This document shows positions 25,901 through 31,900 of a stretch of 64,000 bases of DNA, one piece after another; position 1 is the first letter of the stretch, and each line of letters starts with the position of its first letter. The notes beneath the pieces are model-generated. The model had not been told where the DNA came from and did no database searches. It saw only the letters and a list, made by a program, of their open reading frames with translations. This DNA comes from Aedes albopictus (lineage: Eukaryota > Arthropoda > Insecta > Diptera > Culicidae): the NCBI RefSeq assembly GCF_035046485.1, contig NC_085137.1, forward strand, positions 249,587,233-249,651,232, in the 5' to 3' direction. The translations under genes were made by a program, and so were the position numbers.

Positions 25901-28900
25901 TGGTCAATTCATTGTTCGGTTTTATTTAAAAAAAAAAATCATCACTGAAAAATAGACAGCAAAAAAAACAATCAAATGTATTGTTCAACGCACTAATTTT
26001 CGCTTTTCACCAGTTGGAGTGGAACATCTTCTTCGTCCGCATTATTTTCCAGAAACTCCACCTGCCACGACGTGTTTCCGGAAGTTTCTGCTGGTGATCC
26101 GTCGTCGTAATCTTGTTCTCTCTCTTCGATTTTATGATTCTCAATAACAATATCTCCACTCTCATCTCCGTCCGGATCATCTTCCGTTGATTCCTCCCGA
26201 TCCTCTCCAGTTGCCAATCGCTTCCGCTTCCGAGATACTGGTTTCCTTGTTCCGCTCACTTCCGCGAACCGTTGACTAGCATTTTTCAAGCAGCGATGCA
26301 GAAAAGATTTGCATTCGTCGATAGTATATGTTGGGTCCGAATAAAGCACCGTCTGATAGAACAAGTCAATTGATCTTTCATACTTCATGAAAGCGATTTT
26401 CTGCCTCTTGCTTGGTTCATTACCTGAAGAACGGCTGGCGCCTGTCCATGAACACTTCATGAGGAAATCCCGAGAAAAAAAGTGGTCGATTATTCGGAGA
26501 CTCACTGTTGCACCTTGGCCAGTATATCGGTGATGACCGTGAATATGTCCAATCGAAGCAACTGTCGCTTTCACGAAAGCTTCATCTCGGCAGCGATCCT
26601 CCAAAGCTTCAAAATCGACTAAGCTTTTCACTGGTTGAAAATTCACCTTAGAAAGTTTTACGCTGAACCGATCACTGGAACTTCCTTGCTGCTGGTATTG
26701 GTTTGCACCCAGCGCATCCACCTTAGTATTTAGGTGCGACAACATCAACAGACATTTGTTCATTTTGACGTTGAGATTGTCGTTCGCCTCCGCAGACTCG
26801 TTTGGTTCTGTTTGCGTCGATGCATCCTGCTTTCCCAGTGGAACCGCCGGAGAATCATCCTTAACGTGTTTTAGTTGAATGGCCCGCATCAATGCTGCTG
26901 CTGTAGGCTTTTTCTGTGTTGTTTTTTTAGCGGACACTACGATGAAATAATAAAAATTATGAGAAAAAAAAAACTAATCGAATTGAAGATTACTTACTGG
27001 TGCGTCTACGCTTTTGCTTTAAGAACGCCTTTCAGATGATAATTTGACCAGGTGAGAGGATGGATCAGTCGGAAAACGCACTACTCAGCAACTTTCTACG
27101 AGCAGTTATTCACTGTTCGAACCCGGGGATCGATCGACTTGGCAAAACAAAGAACAATCGTCGAAAGCAAGGCAAATCGCGAAAGAAAATATGCACCTGT
27201 GATTATCTACAGCTGCGATACAGTTGACGTTAAGGAGAAAGAAATAATAACAAAACAATTTTTTGCTCCTTTGATGTTGAAGAAGGAAGAGGAACATAAT
27301 ACAAATAATTTGTTTTCCCTTTTTTGCTTGCGGTAAAAATGTTTTGACATTTCGTCCATGGGGGTAGTTCGAAAATGTTCTAAAGTAGGGGCAAGCCGTA
27401 TATCGGCCGAATAATTCGCCAAAAATGGCTTTTATGCAGCACTTGAGCAGAATATAGTTCCTATAGGCTTTGTAACAGCGGTTCTATATTCAACTATAGA
27501 GCTTATTTAGTGCCAGTTTTACGGCTTAATGGTTACTTGGGTTACTATGTACAAAGACATGCACTACGTTCGCAATTGAGTCAAAAACAATACGCTTTGT
27601 AACGATTGGATTATAGAGGGGCACAATAAAGTTAACACCTCAACTCTCGATTCAATATTTTGCTTAAGGGGGCATCCATTAAGTACGTCACGCTCAGAGG
27701 GGGGAGGGGGGGTCCAGGAAAGTGTGACAAGCAATGCATTAGGTATACGAAAAACCCGTACGAAGGGGGGAGGGGGGGTCGAAAATTCCCAAATTTCGCG
27801 TGACGTACTAAATGGATGCCCCCTAATAAGAGATAAATCATTGTTGTGATTTGTTTTACGTAATAAAATGCGAATTTAATCCCGGATCACGAACGCGACT
27901 ATTTATTTTCTTCCTCTCGTTTTTCACACTAAACTCCGATTCCCAATTTCTCTCTACTCTTTACCCACATAACAATTTCCCCTTTTCACAGCTTGGTCCT
28001 TTAGTCTCCTCCATCGACGCTAACATCCATGACATAGTCATCAAATCGAAGTGGTCGCTTGATATGTCTGCCCGGTCTGGGAATGCTTCCTCGCGGCGAA
28101 GCTTGATGCGGTGCAGGCCTCGAGTCAGTCGCCTTTCCTGTAGCACCTTGAGACTCAGGTGAGATTTCTATTGCCGTCGGAGTTTCCCACTCATTCTCGT
28201 CTTCGATTGTGGTGTTCTTGCTTTCCGGATCCGGAGAGTAAACTTTCTTCAGATGCGATGAGTTCCTCCGATATTGTACGCCTTCCGGAGTTTGAACGAT
28301 GACTGAGTTGCCTTGTTTACTCATCACTTGCGCTGGTTCCCGAAGAAATGTGGCAGAAAGTTTGTTTGAAGGATGCATGTTTTTCATTAGAACCTGGTCA
28401 CCCTCTTCAAGAATCGATTCCTTAGCCCTCCTTGCTGCATCAACTTGGCATTTAGCGTTGTATTTGTAGGTTGTATCTTTATCCTTGACATCTTCATCGC
28501 GGTTTCGGAGACTAGAGAGTTGAGGTATCCAGTCTCGAAATTGACGACCAAACGCTAGTTCCGCTGGAGAACGCCCTGTTGATGGATGAGGCGTCAACGC
28601 ATACACGTAGTTGTGCTCCTCCAAATCCGTTTTCCAATCCGTATTATTCATCTCGGAGATCCTCAGAATTTTCAGAATGGCTCTGTTTTGGCGCTCCACT
28701 TCGCCATTCGCTTGCGGCCAATACGGAGTGGTGCGTTTCAACTGGATACCCAATGCCTTGCAAAAATCTTCGAATTCCTTACTCGTGAAGTTTCTTGCAT
28801 TATCGGTCATAAGGACACAAGGAAGACCCATTCGCATAAACAACGGTTTCAGTTTGCAGATGATATCCGCTGAAGTGGTCTGCCGCAACACCTCCACTAT

Positions 28901-31900
28901 TTTGAAGCGACTGTAGCAATCGATGACCACCAACAGTGATTCTCCAGAAGGTAATGGACCTAACATGTCCATACTGAGAAACTCCCAAGGATTTTCAGGC
29001 ATCTTTCTTAACGCCATTGGTTCTGGGGGAACGGCCTTTCCTACAATTTGACAATCCAAACACTTACGTACTGCTACCTCCACATCTTTATCCATAGAAG
29101 GCCACCACACTTTGGAACGGAGTCGCTGTTTTGACCTTTCTATACCAGGATGTCCAATGTGCGCCAAGGATAGGACCCGCTTCTGAAGACTTTGAGGAAC
29201 GACTATTTTCTCACCTCGCATCAGTAGTTCCTTGCAACAGTACAGCTCGTCTTTGAACGGTGCAAACTTCTTTACTCCATCATGCCAACGACCAGTATTA
29301 AGAGCCTCCTTCACAACTGCAAGCTCTGTATCTGACTTGGTATGGCTAATGACGTCTTCTGTGGTTAGTGCAGTAGGCATTGCTTTTTGCACAATCGCGT
29401 AGATGGTTTCTTCACCATGGCGTTCGTGATCGGTAAGAAGAAGAAATGTCAATCCCCGTAGATATATTTGCAATCGTTCTGTGGCCCACACTAACGCAAG
29501 CGCTTCCTTTTCGTTTTGGGCGTAGGACTTTTCAGCCTCAGAGAGCCCTTTGCTGATGTAGCAAATAACTCTTTTGCGCCCTTCCTTCTCCTGGAGCAAA
29601 ACGGCACCGAGACCGGTTGGTCCTGCATCCGCAATTACGATGGTCTTGTCATGGGGAGAATAATAGCCGAGATTCTTGGGATTTTTCAAAGTATCCTTCA
29701 GTTTTCGAAACGCCTCTTCCTGGTCGGAGCCCCAGTTGAATGCAGCATCCTTTCTGAGCAGCTCACGCAGTGGAGCTGTCAGCGTCGACAGCTCCGGAAT
29801 GAACCTGCCAAGGTAAGTAATCATTCCCAAGAAGCTTCGCAATTCTTCAGTAGTTTTCGGTTCTCGCAGTCGTTTGATTGTCTCCACCTTGTCCATGGTC
29901 GGTCGAATGCCATCAACCGAAAGAATATGACCCATGAATTCCACCTCCTGCTTTCCCAAGGAACACTTTTTCTGGTTGACAGTGATTCCGTACTCCTCCA
30001 AACGGCGCATGACCGCTTTCAGTGCGATGTCGTGTTCTCTCTTAGATGAGGCGAAGATGAGGATGTCGTCCACAAAAACTTTGACTCCGGGAATTCCTTT
30101 CAGCACTCGTTCCATGATGCTCTGGAACACTTCTGAGGCGCAGTTCATACCAAACGTTAGTCGTTTGTAACGGTAGTAGCCGTGATGTGTAGCAAATGTG
30201 GTAACGAAGCGGGACTCCGGAGCCAAAACCACTTGATGGAAAGCTTTGTTCAAATCTATTTTCGAAAACCACTTGCAATCATGTAGGTGTGGAACAATAT
30301 CTTCAAAAGTAGGTAGGGGGAAATGCTGCGGGACAATGGCCTTGTTGGCGGCACGCATGTCCACACAGAGACGAACGGCCGAAGGATCTCCAGCTTTCGG
30401 ACTTACCACCAGACGAGATATCCAAGGCGAATCGATCGGAGCCGCCTCAATGATGTCCTGCTCCAACAAAAGATTGATTTCCTGCTCTACTTTGTCCTGC
30501 AATGGTATCGGAATGTGGCACTTAGTGATCTGGACCGGTTTCACAGTAGGATCAATTTGCAAGCTGACTTCAATTCCATTGATTTTTCCAATTTTGTTGA
30601 TCCCGGAACTTACAGTCCAGACATCCGTGTTGATTTTCAAGATTTGCAGCTGAGTGGCCGTGTCCTTGCTTAGCAAACTCGCACCCTTCTCTTGTACCAC
30701 GAAAACGTCAGCAACAACTTCGTGGTTCTTCGTGGCAATACTAGCTGTGAACTGCCCCACAACCTTCAGACTACTGTTTCCATAGGCTTTAAGAGTTGTT
30801 TTGGATTCCTTGGACTGCGACAGAATACTGATATTCTGTTGCTTCAGGTATGACCACGTACCGTGGTCAATAACGTTGACCCCGGCTCCAGAATCCACGA
30901 CCCATTTAATTTTTACGCCACCAACACTGCAAACCACCTTTTCGCCACCCAGGTTGTCTGTTTCAGCAGCAAACACGTATTTCAGCTCCTCTTGATCGTG
31001 GTCCTCCTGGTGATTACTAGTGGAATCATCGGAGTCGTAGAGCTCTTCCGCACCTCCTACAGCCGATTCTCTATCGATTTGGTGCACCTTCTTCTGCTTA
31101 CTGCTCCTGGATTTCGCATTTTTCACAGCGTTTATCCTTCGCCGGACACGAATCACTGTTTGCAAAATGCCCTGTACGCCCGCAACGGAAACATTCTTGC
31201 TTGGAAAAATTCACTTTGTTTACTTCTGCTGATCGCTGCAACTGTTGACGAACGTTCTCGATTGTTTCCAAAGAACGGCCCTCCTTGATGATTTCGTCCA
31301 AAGTCATGTTGGGCTTCGTGAGGATTTTAGCTCGTAGCTCATCGGAACGTCCTTTCTCAAAGATTTGTTCTTTGATGTTTTCGTCTAGCCAGTTTGCGTA
31401 TTCACACAAGTTGCCTTGCTCTCTTAGACGAAGAACGAATTTGGAAATTTTCTCGTCCGGCCCTTGCTCCAAATTACGGAAGATGTGTCTTTCTTGCGGT
31501 AGGCACTTCATCGGCAGGAAGTGGTTGTCCAACACACGAAGAGCCTCTTTGTACGCATCCGAACCCGCTGGTACCGCCGGCTCAGGGTCTCCTACCAGGC
31601 TATCGTAGATATCCTGAACGCCTTCCCCTGCGTAGTGTAAGAGGTAGGACTTTTTGCGAGACGGCAATGCAACATTATTCACGTCCAGAAAAATCTCGAA
31701 CGACCTTTTCCACTTCTTCCAACGGGAACTAACGTTGATGGTGTCGTCCGGATCGAACGGGTGCATTCCCGTTCCAATTGGATTCATTCTGACGGATATA
31801 GGTTATGTTTCTCCAAATGCTCGCGACTTTTACCGAATACGAATTTAATCAATTTCGCTCTTCTTTCGACCGAATCAAATCGTGGATGATTAAAACTACT

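Larger units (their letters stand above)
23126..27541. mobile_element. Two-gene DNA transposon (4.4 kb): spliced transposase plus DUF4806 gene
   Basis: Ends are CCCAGGTAACCATTAAGC and, complemented, CCCAAGTAACCATTAAGC, with TT on both outer sides (23124-23125, 27542-27543) as a possible 2-bp TSD. Subterminal DNA repeats AGCTTATAAGC-like words on the left. A plus-strand spliced transposase-like gene (23397-25736) and a minus-strand gene with a DUF4806-like domain (25993-26998) converge on 25737-25992, which holds AATAAA signals for both. The transposase frame is broken only by a 249-bp MITE. The superfamily is not settled; the transposase style recalls the En/Spm-like (CMC) group, but the TSD and ends do not prove it. 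Confidence 0.85.

Noticed and set aside
27052..27336. 94-residue plus-strand frame right of the DUF4806 gene
   Set aside because: It lies antisense to the 5' exon and promoter side of that gene, inside the transposon end, and shows no domain.
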